The position numbers were made by a program, and so were the translations under genes. DNA of 64,000 bases from Tetrahymena thermophila SB210 (lineage: Eukaryota; Ciliophora; Oligohymenophorea; Hymenostomatida; Tetrahymenidae): assembly GCF_000189635.1 (NCBI RefSeq), contig NW_002476174.1, forward strand, positions 1-64,000, written 5' to 3'. The notes beneath the pieces are model-generated. The model saw only the letters and a program-made list of their open reading frames with translations, searched no databases and had not been told where the DNA came from. Shown piece by piece: positions 49,949-61,800 of this stretch. Positions within the stretch are counted from its first letter, which is position 1; every line of letters starts with the position of its first letter.

Positions 49949-51129
49949 TCAATGAACTATTTTTTAAGTAACTCTTGAATCTAACAAATCAGCTTCTTAA
50001 ATAGTTTGGTTAAATTAGGTGAGAGGTCTAGGAGGGAAACCGCTAATTAATTCAAAACTTCCATCAACAGGAGCGATTCTAATTATAATTTAATTTTAAT
50101 GTTGTTAAATACATATTTTTAAATCGAAATAAATATTTAATTACTAAGTAACATAGTCATAAAGAACGCTCACTTTGCTAGAAGTGTTAATTTTGATCTT
50201 AACTGTTTTACCATTATGCAATCTAATTTAAATATTGGTGACGGGCTTAGTTTCATCAACTATAATTTCTCCGTTCTTCAAGTTAACCTCTAAGGCTTGA
50301 GATTATGTGCTTGCTCCGCCAAGAGATTAACCTTATCCTGAAAATGCTACATATTTGGGTGGAGTTGGTGGTCTATATGCTTCAGACCTAAATTTTTAAT
50401 AAAATAAATTTAAAATTTGTATTTCAGCTTATTTAATTTTTTACCTTTTATCCTCTAGACTTACTGAAAGTCCTCCTTGGGGATACTTCTTTCTAAGTTC
50501 CATTGGGACAATCCTATAATTTACAAAATATAGTTAAAATTTTTAAATTCATTCATAAATTTATATTTTAGATTCAATGAATTTTGCTTTATAAAAAATC
50601 TATTACTATTAATTAAGTTCTTTCATAAATTGCTTATTTTCAGGGGCATTATAGTCTCTGAATTCTCCATCATCAATACAAAAACCATTTTGGTAGAGAG
50701 TAATTTTGCATTTCACTTCATCGTTTCTGCTTTTACCTCCTTTACCTTCATCTGAAGTTGTATTTCTGATTATTTAAAATATATTTATCTAAACCTGTTA
50801 ATTTTTGCTTTAAGTTACTTTTCAGCCTTTTCAATAATACCATTAATGTCATCTGGATTTTCAACTGCAAGTCCACTTTTTTTCATTTTATTAAATTATT
50901 TTTTTTATTGTTAGCTATTTTACTCATTTGAATTTTATTTACCTTTTTTCACCTCCTGCATATGAATTAGTTTTTTTATTATCTTTCTTATCGTCTTTCT
51001 TTCCTTTACATAAAATAACATTTTTTGTTCATCTTAGACTTATTACTCATTTCGCTTAAGAAAAAGCAAATTATTTATAATTTAATTTTGTTATTAAGTA
51101 CCTTTTAAATCGTCAAGAGTTTTGAACAT
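49949..51129 (-). CDS. p47/Shp1-type SEP-UBX cofactor of Cdc48/p97
   Basis: Seven exons in phase from the ATG at 51129: 51102-51129, 50943-51003, 50795-50875, 50607-50765, 50445-50513, 50145-50387 and 49949-50078; 256 residues. Shp1/p47 proteins bind the AAA ATPase Cdc48/p97 and steer it to membrane fusion, phosphatase regulation or degradation. Domains in order: FKTLDDLKGKK and SYAGGEKSGLAVENPDD; SEP domain ITLYQNGFCIDDGEFRDYN, VPMELRKKYPQGGLSVSLED and EAYRPPTPPKYVAFSGQGQS; then a UBX domain TNIQIRLHNGKTVKIKIN, ISGFPPRPL and TIQEADLLDS. The FP-R loop that docks on Cdc48 is present. No UBA domain is seen. One intron is only 29 nt (50766-50794). The frame stays open upstream to about 51345 with coiled-coil-like sequence, so the true start may lie further 5'. 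Confidence 0.87.
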
Positions 51130-51652
51130 TTCTACTAAACTTTTTTTTTTATTTTGTAAGATTTGATTTATTATTTAAAATTTTAATATAAAAAGTATCA
51201 ATATATCTTTTAAATAGTAAGAAAATTTTACTTGAGCTTCCTGCTCTGAAACAAAAGAGAGTTAGCTTTCTAATTTTTTATTAAGTAATTCTAACTATTT
51301 TACTGATATTCTATCAGAATAGACGCGTAGATGTGTACTCAATTAAAATAGAAAATTAAAATTTTATCCAAAATATTATTTCAATTTCAATATGCAAATA
51401 AATGAATAAATTCTAAATAAAAATTAAAATAATTTTTTATTAATTATATAAAGTAAATAAATTTAATTACGAAATATTAATTTTTGTTTTTATAAATAAA
51501 AATATGTAAAAATTTATTTATTTATTTGAGCATTAATTGAAATTTTTTTCTCAAATTTACAAGCTACTTATTTATTTTTACTCTTTAAAATTTGATAAAT
51601 ATCTCATTTATTTTAAGCAAAATAATTCAAAAATTCATTCATCATACTCAAC
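51130..51652 (-). other. Possible N-terminal extension of the p47-like gene, then spacer
   Basis: In frame with the p47-like gene, 51130-51345 reads without TGA and contains coiled-coil-like sequence (RISVKQLELLNKKLESQLSF). No ATG was found for it, so it is either an upstream exon joined to an unseen start or untranslated. From 51345 to 51652 the sequence is A/T-rich spacer up to the stop of the next minus-strand gene. Confidence 0.35.
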
Positions 51653-54600
51653 TCAGCTGAAAATGATTTTAGAAATGTGTATAGACTCAGGATTTATGAA
51701 CATGTTTATGTCTTCGAAAACTAAATGATTTTGATTAAATCCAATATTGCAATTAACAAGTGTTGAAAAATTTGAAAAGAGTTGCTACTTTTGTTTTTTA
51801 TTTAACTTCCCTAATTCTATTTTCTGCTATTATGTCATATGAGGATTAAGATCATCAATAGATTCACTTTTTAGCAATATTAAAAAGTAGCTCTTGTTTT
51901 ATAAAGTTATATGGCATTCACCTTAAACAAGTTAAATGTCTCCATTATCGTCATTTAATCTTAATGAAAAGAATTATTTCTTGACGATTACTTCTTTTGC
52001 CTATATATATTTTTAGATAAATAATTTAATATATTTAAATATGAAAATTCTATCTTTATTTTATTATATTATTTATATAAATTTCTTTATTTACTTAATT
52101 GCTTTTTAGCTACTTGAAGTTTTTTTATATTTTTAAAGCTGCTACTTATTGATCTTCAGTAAATTCTTACTTCTTCTCAACTAACTTAGATTCAATTAAC
52201 TCTTAATTTGATAAATCTAAGTTTTTACTTTACTCTTTTGTCCCTTTGTCCTCCACACTTTCAAACGAATAATCAGCATTTTGCTCTTCTTCTATTTTAT
52301 CTTGTTTCTTTAAATTTTATGGACTTGATAAAACTTCTTCATCTTTAAAATCTTCATCATAATATTCATCCTTGTCTTCTTGTTATTGCTATTTTGATTT
52401 GTCTTCTTTCTCTTTTTGCAAATCAGATTAATTTTATTTTTCAAGATTTTGCTAAGTTTAAACTTTTTAAGCATTAGCAGATAAATTTTATTTTTATTTT
52501 TCAGAAAAAACTTCAGATTGGTTTAGTGATTCTAAATAAGAGTTTTCAGATAAAGTTTTATCTTTTACATTTAATTCTTCTTTCTGATTTTTTTGGTCAA
52601 AAGAAAATTAACTTTGATTTTACATCGATTATTTATTATTTATGTCATTTTAACTATCTTCTTTTTTGATAAAATCTTTATTTTCTAATTATTATTTTTA
52701 TTAATTTTGCTAAAAGAAAATTTTTCCTTTTTCTTCATTGAGATAAATTAGTTGCTCAAAAAATGGATTTTCAGATTGCATTACTTTTTCAATAAAATCT
52801 TTTTCTACTTCCTATTGATCATTAATTTTAGGTAATTTTAATTACTTAGGATTGAGAGAATCAACTTAAATTATATATTTTTCAGGTGTAATTTATCTGT
52901 AACACTGTAAAAAAAGCTTATGACTTCCAAATTAGACAATCCTATTTTATAATTATTATTTGAACTCTTAAGTAGCTTTGATCATATCTTCTTTAGCTTT
53001 ATCTTTAACTTTCTTATCTCTGAATGCACCTTAAATAAATTTAACTTTCTCTACTGTAAGCTCATCTTCTGGGATACCTTATTCTTCTTGTTTTTATTGT
53101 GTTTATATCTGCTGCTAATGCAATTACTACTATTGAAGTTTTAATTGTTAATCTAAAATAATAATTAAAATATAATTAAATTTAATTCAGTTAAAATAAT
53201 ATTAATAATACCATTTAAACTATTATTTTTATCCTCTTTGTGCTAATTTTCCTATTAGCAAACATAATCAATAGCTTTAGTAATTGAAAAATTTAAAGAT
53301 TTTTAAACTACAGAAGTAATTAAAGGTATATTATCTTTATTATCTAATTCTACATAATAAAAATTTTAACTATCTTTTCTTATATTGCATTCAAATGTTT
53401 TTTAATCAATTATTGTTGACCATCCTATTAATTTTAATTAATTAATTAATTAAAATTTCAACTTTTTAATTAAAAAAATAAATTTAATTTTTTACTTTTT
53501 GCAAACTTAATTTTTCTTTTTTCAGAGTTGATTGAAAATGAAATTTAAATTTGTTAAATTAAAGAAATTGCCACATTATCTTTAATTTTTCCCTCACTAA
53601 TATTAGACAAATTTATTATCCTTCTTAAATGAGGGTGTTTTTCATCTATCCAAATAGGAATGGCATGTACAATAACTTAATCTAGCACATTTGATTAGAT
53701 ACCTAGATTGTAGTGTTCGCTTACTCTTTTTATTATTTGACACTAAAAGTTAGGTTAATACTTTTGCTTTTCTTATTCTTTTTATTCATGTTATTATGAC
53801 TATTCTTTATCAATCAACTCATTATTTTAACTGGTATTTTATTATTATTTTATTTTTTCTTATTCTTCTAATTGTTGCTTTTCTAGTTCAATTTATCTTT
53901 GTCTTTCAATTTCTAATTATTTTTACTTTTCTGCTTCAAGTTTTTACTTTTCAAGTTCTTCTTATCTTTTTTTTTCAAGTTCAATTTATTTTTATTTTTC
54001 AAGTTCAATTTATTTTTATTTTTCAAGTTCAATTTATTTTTATTTTTCTAGTTCAATCTATCTTTGTTTTTCAAGTTCAATTTATTTTTATTTTTCAAGC
54101 TCCTGCTATCTTTGATTTTCTAACTCAATTTATTTCTACTTTTCAATTTCTTCTAAACGTTTTTTTTCAAGTTCAACTTACTTTTACTTTTTAAGTTCTT
54201 CTTATTTTTAGAGCTCTTATTAATCTAATTAATCCTAATGTGAATTATCTTAATTCTTATTAAATTGATTTTCTTAGTCATTAGAAATAATTGTTTATTA
54301 GTTTGTCTTTTAAACTTAAAACTACTTTTAATTTTAAAGTTTCTAAATTTCTTCAAGTAATTTATCTTTCTCTTACTTGAGCAGCAAATTTTCATTAACT
54401 ATTCTTTTTTATTCTTCTTACTCCTTTTTGACTTTTTCATACTCTTATTAGAGCCTTTCTTTTTCTGCTTTTTCTAACTGTAATTTTTTGAGTATTTCTT
54501 CTTTTTCTCTCTTAATTCTTTCTTCCTCCTCAAATTTAGCATTTTAATTATTATTAAGGTTAGTTTTATTAGTATCCTCATTACCTATGCTCTCTTTTAA

Positions 54601-57600
54601 TTTTTTCAACCTGTTTTCTTCTTCATTCTTAATATTTTCAAGCTCTTAAAGCTTTTTTTATCTTAAAATAAACATTAAATTAAATTTTCATATAAATATA
54701 ATTTTACTTTTCTTCTTCTTCTCTAGCTCTTTGCAATCTCAGTTTTTCAATTTCTTCCTCTTATTACTTCTTAATTTCTTTTAGCTTGGCTATTCTTTCT
54801 AACTCTTCCTCTTTTTACTTTTTATATTCATTTTATATCCTTTCTAATTCTTATTACTCTTTTTTCTTTTTATTTTATAACTCTTCTATCCTCTTTTTCT
54901 CTGTTTCTTCTTCAAGAATTAAATTTTATTTTATTCTAGCTGCATCTTCTTCTTCTTTTTTTTTCTGTTCTTAAAGTCTTTGCTATCTCTATTTTGATTC
55001 TTCCTCTTCATCTTACTTTAGCTTTTAAATACGCTCTTTCAATTCTGCCTCCTCTTACTATAATTTCTGAATTTATGTTTCAGCTTCACTCTTTATACTT
55101 TTTAAGAAGTCTTTTTAGTTATCTAAAACTTTTTTGTTTGTTCCTCCTGAAGCACTAGAGTTTGTGGGAGAGTCAACCCAATCATAAATATTCTAATTAC
55201 CATCTTCTTTGTCTTTAGAAGAATCTCTAGTTTATTTTTTATTTTTATTTTAAGGCCTGCTTAAATTTGATTTAACTGGAGCCTTATTTTAGCTGAAAGC
55301 AATCTAATTGCTTTTAGTAGTTTGAGCTGAAAATGGTCTACTAAGACCCCCTGATTATGAATTAATTTTTGGAGTTAAAGAATTAGCAAAGAATCCACCA
55401 TTTGGTGTGTTTTAAAATTTTGCACTCAAAGGACGGCTAATTTGATGAAAATTTTATTTAATTTCAGGATAGATGCTTTTAGAGCTGTTTGGCCTACTCA
55501 TTTTAGAAGCATTTATTTTATTTGCTGAAGACCTTTTTTAATTTATATTTTAAAACTTTACCTTAATAATTGTTGATAAAATTAACTATTTTACGTTCTT
55601 GTTTATTATTAGGAATTATTGGTATTTTTGTAATAAACAATTTTGCCATGTTGAGTAAAGTCTGTAGGCTTAACCCCATAAGAAAGCCTATAAGGATTAA
55701 CTTTACTTTGAATAAATTAAGTATTCTTTTAATCTTTTTCTCCTCCATTATTCTCATTGCTATACGAAGATACGTTTTGAAAGCTTCTATTCTTTGCTAG
55801 CATATTTTTTTGAGATGATGAAGGTCTTATAAGTTTCCTGTGATTTTTTGGCACTAAAGCTGACTTTTTCTCTGATTTAACTAATTTCTAATTTAAATAT
55901 TTCCAGTTATTAAATTTTATTTAATCAAAACTTTCAAGTAAGTTCATTTAATACAAAATAATTTTTTTAAGAATAAATTATCAAATAAATGCATGAAATG
56001 AATTAATTCTTTAAATAAAATAACTTACTTCATTAAATTTTTAAAATAGCTCTTTAAAGCGACGAGTTAATCTATGATTAGATCCTAAATTATCTTCGCA
56101 TACTTCACAAGCCTTACCATAATTTATCAAACTGACTTCGAAGTTTTAGAAAAATTCTTATTCTACTCCTACATTGTAAAAAGCAATTGCAAGAGCTTGG
56201 CAAATATCTACAAATTCTTAGTCTTTTATGGCTTCTTGATAATTCTTTCTATTTAAATAGTTTTAGTAATCCTTATGAATTTCAATTACTGCTTTTTTGG
56301 CGTTTTCTAATGAAGCATAATGTCTATTATTTTTAAAATAATATTAAAATATTCAATTACATTTATTTTATTTTATATTTTATGAAGTTTAATTTTTTTT
56401 TTTCCCAAAAAATTGTTTATTTATTTATCATATGAATAAACTGTATCATATTTACATGTGTTTATCTTATAAAAACAAACTAAATTTTATCGTTCTCCTG
56501 TAAAAATTTCTAAATTAATTAAATTGAAACAGTTATTTTTTATTAAGAAATTACTCATTCATCTGTGAAAGTACAGCTGATATGTTAAGATATGTCATAC
56601 CTAGATAATCCCTAGATTTAATAGAGTTTAAGAATCGTAGGGCTTATTCTAAATAGCCTAGAGCTTTTGGTAGCTGTTAAAGTCTTCGATAGTAACATCC
56701 AAAATTATTAAATGTTAAAGCACGAATTGAAGGGGGATTTTTGATAATACTGAGCTCTGTTAACTCTTTACTTTTAATTAAAATGAATAGAGACTTTTCA
56801 AATTAGTTTTAATTCAAGCTGTTAACAGCTTCATTATTCAAAAACTTTAATATTTGCTAAAAGAGTCTCATAAAGGAAGCAGGCCCTCTAACTTTTTGTT
56901 GATTAATGATCACTTTTTTTTATTATATAAAAATTTTTGAATAATTTATATTTTTACTGGCAAATTTAGTTAAATTATAAAAGATTAGTTGTAGGTTTCA
57001 GTTTTAGAGACTACTAAGTTTTTTTTTATATAATTAAACTAAAAAACCATTAATTTAAAATTTAGAGTTTACTTTATTCGCAAACATCCAAAGCTTCATT
57101 TACTCTATCCTCTTTGAAATCTTTTTGCAAATCTTCATAGCCCTCGAATGGCTAATTATCATTTATATCAGAAGCAAGGGAATCGTCTGGAGATACAATA
57201 TCATCTCGTTTATTTCCATCTGAGTACATGTCATTGTAGTAAATTTAGTTTTGTTTATTATTTGAAATCGGATTCATTTAATTTTACTAATTCATTTATG
57301 TTTGATTATAAAATTAACCTGAGGGGTTGTTGCTTTAATCAAAGTAGCCATCTGTATGCTCATCCTAAAAAAAATTTTAATGCTATTGCTACATCTAATT
57401 CGAATTTTTATAATAATTCTAAATCTGTGCTTATTAATATTCCTTTTGCTATTAGGCTTAATACTAATCTCCTGTATAATTATTTACATTTGAAGAATCA
57501 TAAGATTCTTCTTCTATTTGAGGTTGCTATGAAGGGTGATAATTTTCATATTGATTCATAGCAGCATTCATATTTTATTATTGAAAATTCTAAGCTTTAT

Positions 57601-57727
57601 TACTGTATTATAGTTATTAACCCTAGAATTGTTAGTTTTGATAAACTTATCCTTACTACTATTGTCTTTATCCACTATATTATTAATAATAAGGATTGTT
57701 TTGCTATCCCTAATAAGCCTAATCCAT
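51653..57727 (-). CDS. Large TPR and coiled-coil protein with IQ-like motif (1,747 residues)
   Basis: Nine exons in phase: 57073-57727, 56555-56912, 56029-56323, 55562-55887, 54708-55532, 53496-54661, 53212-53424, 52095-53152 and 51653-52000. Residues 1-210 are Gln/Asn/Tyr-rich (MDQAYQGQQNNPYYQQYSGQ), prion-like. Residues about 220-435 are TPR-type helical pairs (ALTFNNFGCYYRRLQQLPKA, ALGYLEQALRFLN, NYQEAIKDQEFVDICQAL). A Ser-rich linker leads to a coiled coil from about 650 to 1100 containing tandem ELEKQKQI octads. Then comes a globular-looking region (VIVHAIPIWIDEKHPHLRR; FYYVELDNKDNIPLITSVV), an acidic Gln-rich linker, an IQ-like segment QVAALKIQKNFKQLKSN near 1620, and a final beta-rich module (KKQFFSLRLNDDNGDIQLV). 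One intron is 29 nt (55533-55561). I do not recognise the whole; a basal-body or cilium scaffold is an inference from TPR, coiled coil and IQ. Confidence 0.75.
53976..54095 (-). repeat. Five tandem 24-bp units coding ELEKQKQI octads
   Basis: Units start at 53976, 54000, 54024, 54048 and 54072, exactly 24 bp apart; the plus-strand unit is caagttcaatttatttttat plus tttt. Three are almost identical and two carry substitutions. They lie inside the coiled coil of the 1,747-residue protein and each encodes eight residues, roughly ELEKQKQI. Degenerate versions continue on both sides. An eight-residue period does not match the usual seven-residue heptad, so the coil may be locally underwound. Recent slippage or unequal crossing-over likely made it. 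Confidence 0.85.
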
Positions 57728-58811
57728 AAAGTGCAACAATAATTTCTTTTTGTATTATTCGTATTTAAAAAGAGTTTTATAAATATTTAATTATAATTTT
57801 TTTTGCAAGTAAAAATACACTATTTGCGTAGGCCCTTAAATTTATATAAAGAAATTATTTAATTAAATTATACAATAATCGAATAGTATCTTTCAAACCT
57901 TCTATTCCTTCAAATTTAAGTTTAATTTTCCATTTATATAAATCAATGTTTTACTTTACTAAATTAATTTCAAAACTGTATTTTATAATTCATGCAAAAA
58001 CTATAAAAAAATGCACTATCACGCAATTTATTTTATTGTTTAATATAAAAAAAATAACTCTATAAAATTTTTTAAACATTATACAATTCTTCTAAAGTTA
58101 TTAATATTATATGCTGAAAGAGAGTTTTTCGATTTTAAATTCATTAAAAAATAATTTTTTTAATACTGATTTCAAAACTGTATTTTATTATTCAATCAAG
58201 AGCAGAAAAGTGAATTCATTTTTTTATCGTTTAGTATAAATCAATCAATCTCTTAAAAGCTAAAATTTATTAATTATGAGATTCATGTAAAAATAATAGT
58301 TTTATATTCTAAAAGAGAGCTTTCGAATATTAGATTCTTTAAAAAATCAGCTTGATTTTATTTAAAAAAATATTTTTTATAGAATCAATTTTAATATTTA
58401 AGTTTTTAATTTTTTATAAACTTAATTAATTAATATATATTAAAGAAATAATTGAATGATAGAATTATGATGATTATTGTAGATTTTATGTAAGGATATA
58501 CTAGAATTTACTTGCTAAAATTAATTAATTATATTTAAAATAGATTGAAAGATTTAAGTTACAAATAACATTTAATGAAAAATTATATTTTAAAATATTT
58601 ATAAAAAATATTTTATATTTTATTTCAGCGAAAAATAAAAATGTAGATTGATAAACTTTTAGCTGAGATTTATGGCTTAAAATAATGTAATTTTGCAAAA
58701 ACACTGAATGATTTTGATATCTAATAAAAACACTTAATAATTTATATTATTCATTTAAAATTGAATAATAATAGTTAAAGTTGTAAGTTTCTTAAATTAC
58801 AAATATAAATC
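57728..58811. other. Shared divergent spacer between two large genes
   Basis: About 1.1 kb of A/T-rich sequence between the starts of the minus-strand 1,747-residue gene and the plus-strand 1,588-residue gene. It presumably holds both promoters. Loose internal similarity exists: segments starting ATTTCAAAACTGTATTTTAT recur near 57968 and 58169, with an AAAGAGAG(T/C)TTT motif near 58119 and 58313. No gene recognised. Confidence 0.5.
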
Positions 58812-61800
58812 ATGAGTAAATCAATAATAAAGACTAGGAAATTGGATTATAAAAAAGTTTATAAGTCTCTAGAGGATTAGCAATTTGATGATAAAATAAC
58901 CTAAAATGACAAATAAACTAGCAGCAGAGCTAGTGAAAACATTCCATAATACATTGAAAGCAACTCAAGTGATAAAATATCAGCCAATATAGATTATTAA
59001 AATTCACAATTAAATGAATTAAACAGTAAACTGATAAAATCAAAATATTAAACGAATACTCAATTTATTTAGAACAGCAGTTATTAACTAAATCCTCCTT
59101 CTAAATAGGGAAAACCTAGTAACATTTAGAAATAAAATAATTCAGCTTTCTATCAAAGTAAAGATAAATCTAGCAGATAATAATCCTATAAAAATCTACA
59201 CTAAACTAAAACGGCAGAATTTGAAAAATAAAATGACTAATTTTCAGGTGATACTACATTTCATACAGCAATTTAAATATTAAAAAAGAATATTTCTAAG
59301 GGTCATCAAGTTGAAGTCCTTGAAAAATGTAAATGCCATTTTTCTTTTTTATGAAAACAAAAAATATTAATTTTAAAATGATAATTTATTTTAATTTTAA
59401 AAGTTATAAGAGGGGAAGATGATTTGGATAATTTCGAAGAAGTGATAAGAGCTTTGAATGAAGCTGCAAAAGAGTATTTATTAAATAAAGATAAGTAGAA
59501 AGCAATGCAAATTATAAATTTTTCTTATGAAACTTGCATCATAGAGAAGGTTTAAATCGAGCTTTAAGCAGAAACTATGCTAAATTATTGCTAAATAGCT
59601 AAAAAAAATAAAGAGTATAATAGTTCGATTTAAATAATACATAAATGCATAAATTTATATCAAGACCATCCATTGCTAATAAATATAGGAGTAGCTTATA
59701 ATATTTACAGTTAAATTCTCAGAAAACAAAATAAGTAATGATATTATTTAAAAGTATAACTTTTAGTAACAATTAACTTTTTATTTACTAAATTAAATTA
59801 AAAAATGATTATTTTCTATATATAAAGAATTTTAACTCAAAGTTATTTATAAATAATAGATTAAGAGAAGCTTTAGAGATGGCTAAAAAGGCCATATTTT
59901 ATAGTGAATAAAAATGCAAACTTCTTGCAAAGAGAAATGGGAATAGTGATATTTAGGATGAGTATGCTTAGAACTTAGAAAATGAATTATAAATTCAAAT
60001 AGCAGCTGCTTATTATAATTAAGCTTTATGTGAAGCTACTTTATTGAATAAAAAAAATGCTATTGCTTTAATTTAGTCAGCTATTGTTAAGGTAAGCTAA
60101 ATTTTAGGATAATCTAACCCTATTACAATAAAGTATGCTTAAAAGCTAAAATAAATTTCTTCTAATCAATAAAATAATTAAGAAAGAGAAGAAAGGACTT
60201 TTTCTGGTTATTAAAGTGAAACAATATATAGTAATACTAGCAGTTTTAATAAAAAAAATAACTCAAATTAAGTTATAGGAGTGACATTTAATGAGAATAT
60301 AAATGATGAGTATAATAGCATCCTTTACAACAAGAGTAATAAATCTATAAATTAACACTTGTCATAGAATAATGATTTGGAAGAAACAAGAAACTTAAAT
60401 AATATTAGACAAAGACCTGGTTCATCAAGTGGAATTAGCTAAACTCTGCGGATCTAAACACAATAGTAAAGACCATAGTCTGGTAAATCTAATTTAGGCA
60501 AAAAATTATTTATTAGTAAGAGGTCTTTATTGAAAAATAAAACAAATGATCAAATATCAACTTTAAAAAATTTACTTAAATAGGACTAATTACATAATGA
60601 AACTAAGCCTTTCATGTATTAAGATTTTAGTTATATTTCTCCAACTATGGTGCAAAAAAATAATTTAATGACCAGTAAATCTATTGAAGCTGAATTCTTT
60701 TAAGAATCTAAAGAAAGCTAGTATGTTGATAAAATAAGATTTTTATCAGAAACTGTAAAAAGTTTGTAGTAAGATATTGAAAAATTAAAAAGATAAAATG
60801 GATACCTTCAAATCAAGATATTTGACCATGAAAATTCTAACTCAAAAGTAATTCAAACTAATAAACAAGTAAATCATTTAAATATTCAAATTGAGGATAT
60901 GTAAAAAAGATTTAATGAACTCAAAGAAAAGAATGAAAAATGTGAAAAAGAGCATTTTGGAGAAATAGATAAGCTGCAAAGTGCTCTTAGAGATAGATCG
61001 GAAGTTCTCAAAAAGGTTTTAGAAAATAGTCAATAAGAAGTTTAAAAATACGAGGAAAGAATTTAAAAATTAATGACTGAGCAGGAAAAAAAGCAAAGAT
61101 AAGTCAATGACCAGATTTGTACTTTCGAGTTAACAAATTCTAAAAATTAACTGTAAATAAATACTTTGAAAAGTTAAATTTAAGAAATGATAGAAAGCCA
61201 TGCTGTTGCATAATAGAATAAAGATAAAGAAATTTAGAAATTGAATTCTTCACTGCAGTAGTAAGAAGAGCATTACTCAAGTGAATTATAAAAATACTAA
61301 AAAAATTAATAAGAAATATCGGAATAAGTAAAAAAAACCAACTAATTAGAATTAGAGCTAAAAAAATTAAAAGAAGAAAAGGAGTTAGTTGATTAAGCTC
61401 TCTTCAGGTACCGCAATTAAACAACTGATTTAACAGAAGAAACTAGCTCATTACAATAAAAATTATCTGAAGCTAACACAGAGTCAAAAAGTAAAGACGT
61501 AGTTATAGAGCAACTTCAAGAAAAATTAAAAGTTTTTTAAAATCTTAAGGAGTAGTTGACAGACAATTCGAAAGCGAATGATGAGCTACAGAAAGAGAAG
61601 AAAGACTTAAACTCACAGCTAAATAGAATATAAGAAGAAAATAAAAGGCTTTAAAATTTACTATAAGATGCTTAAAAAGATAACGATGAAAAAGAAAAAC
61701 TTTTGGAAATTTAAAAAAATATCAATAAAACTTCTGAAATCAATCAAGAAGAGACGTTGAAATAAGAAAATAATAAATTGAAAGAAAAACTTTCAATATT

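Noticed and set aside
51537-51728. Plus-strand ORF of 63 codons with a TGA stop
   Set aside because: Half of it is antisense to the last exon of the minus-strand TPR/coiled-coil gene and the rest is A/T-rich spacer; no family features.
53796-54194. Plus-strand Phe/Val/Gln repeat ORF
   Set aside because: Antisense of the ELEKQKQI repeat in the coiled coil of the 1,747-residue protein; Phe richness is the mirror of Glu/Lys codons.
57148-57561. Plus-strand ORF of 137 codons
   Set aside because: Antisense to the Gln/Asn-rich first exon of the 1,747-residue gene.
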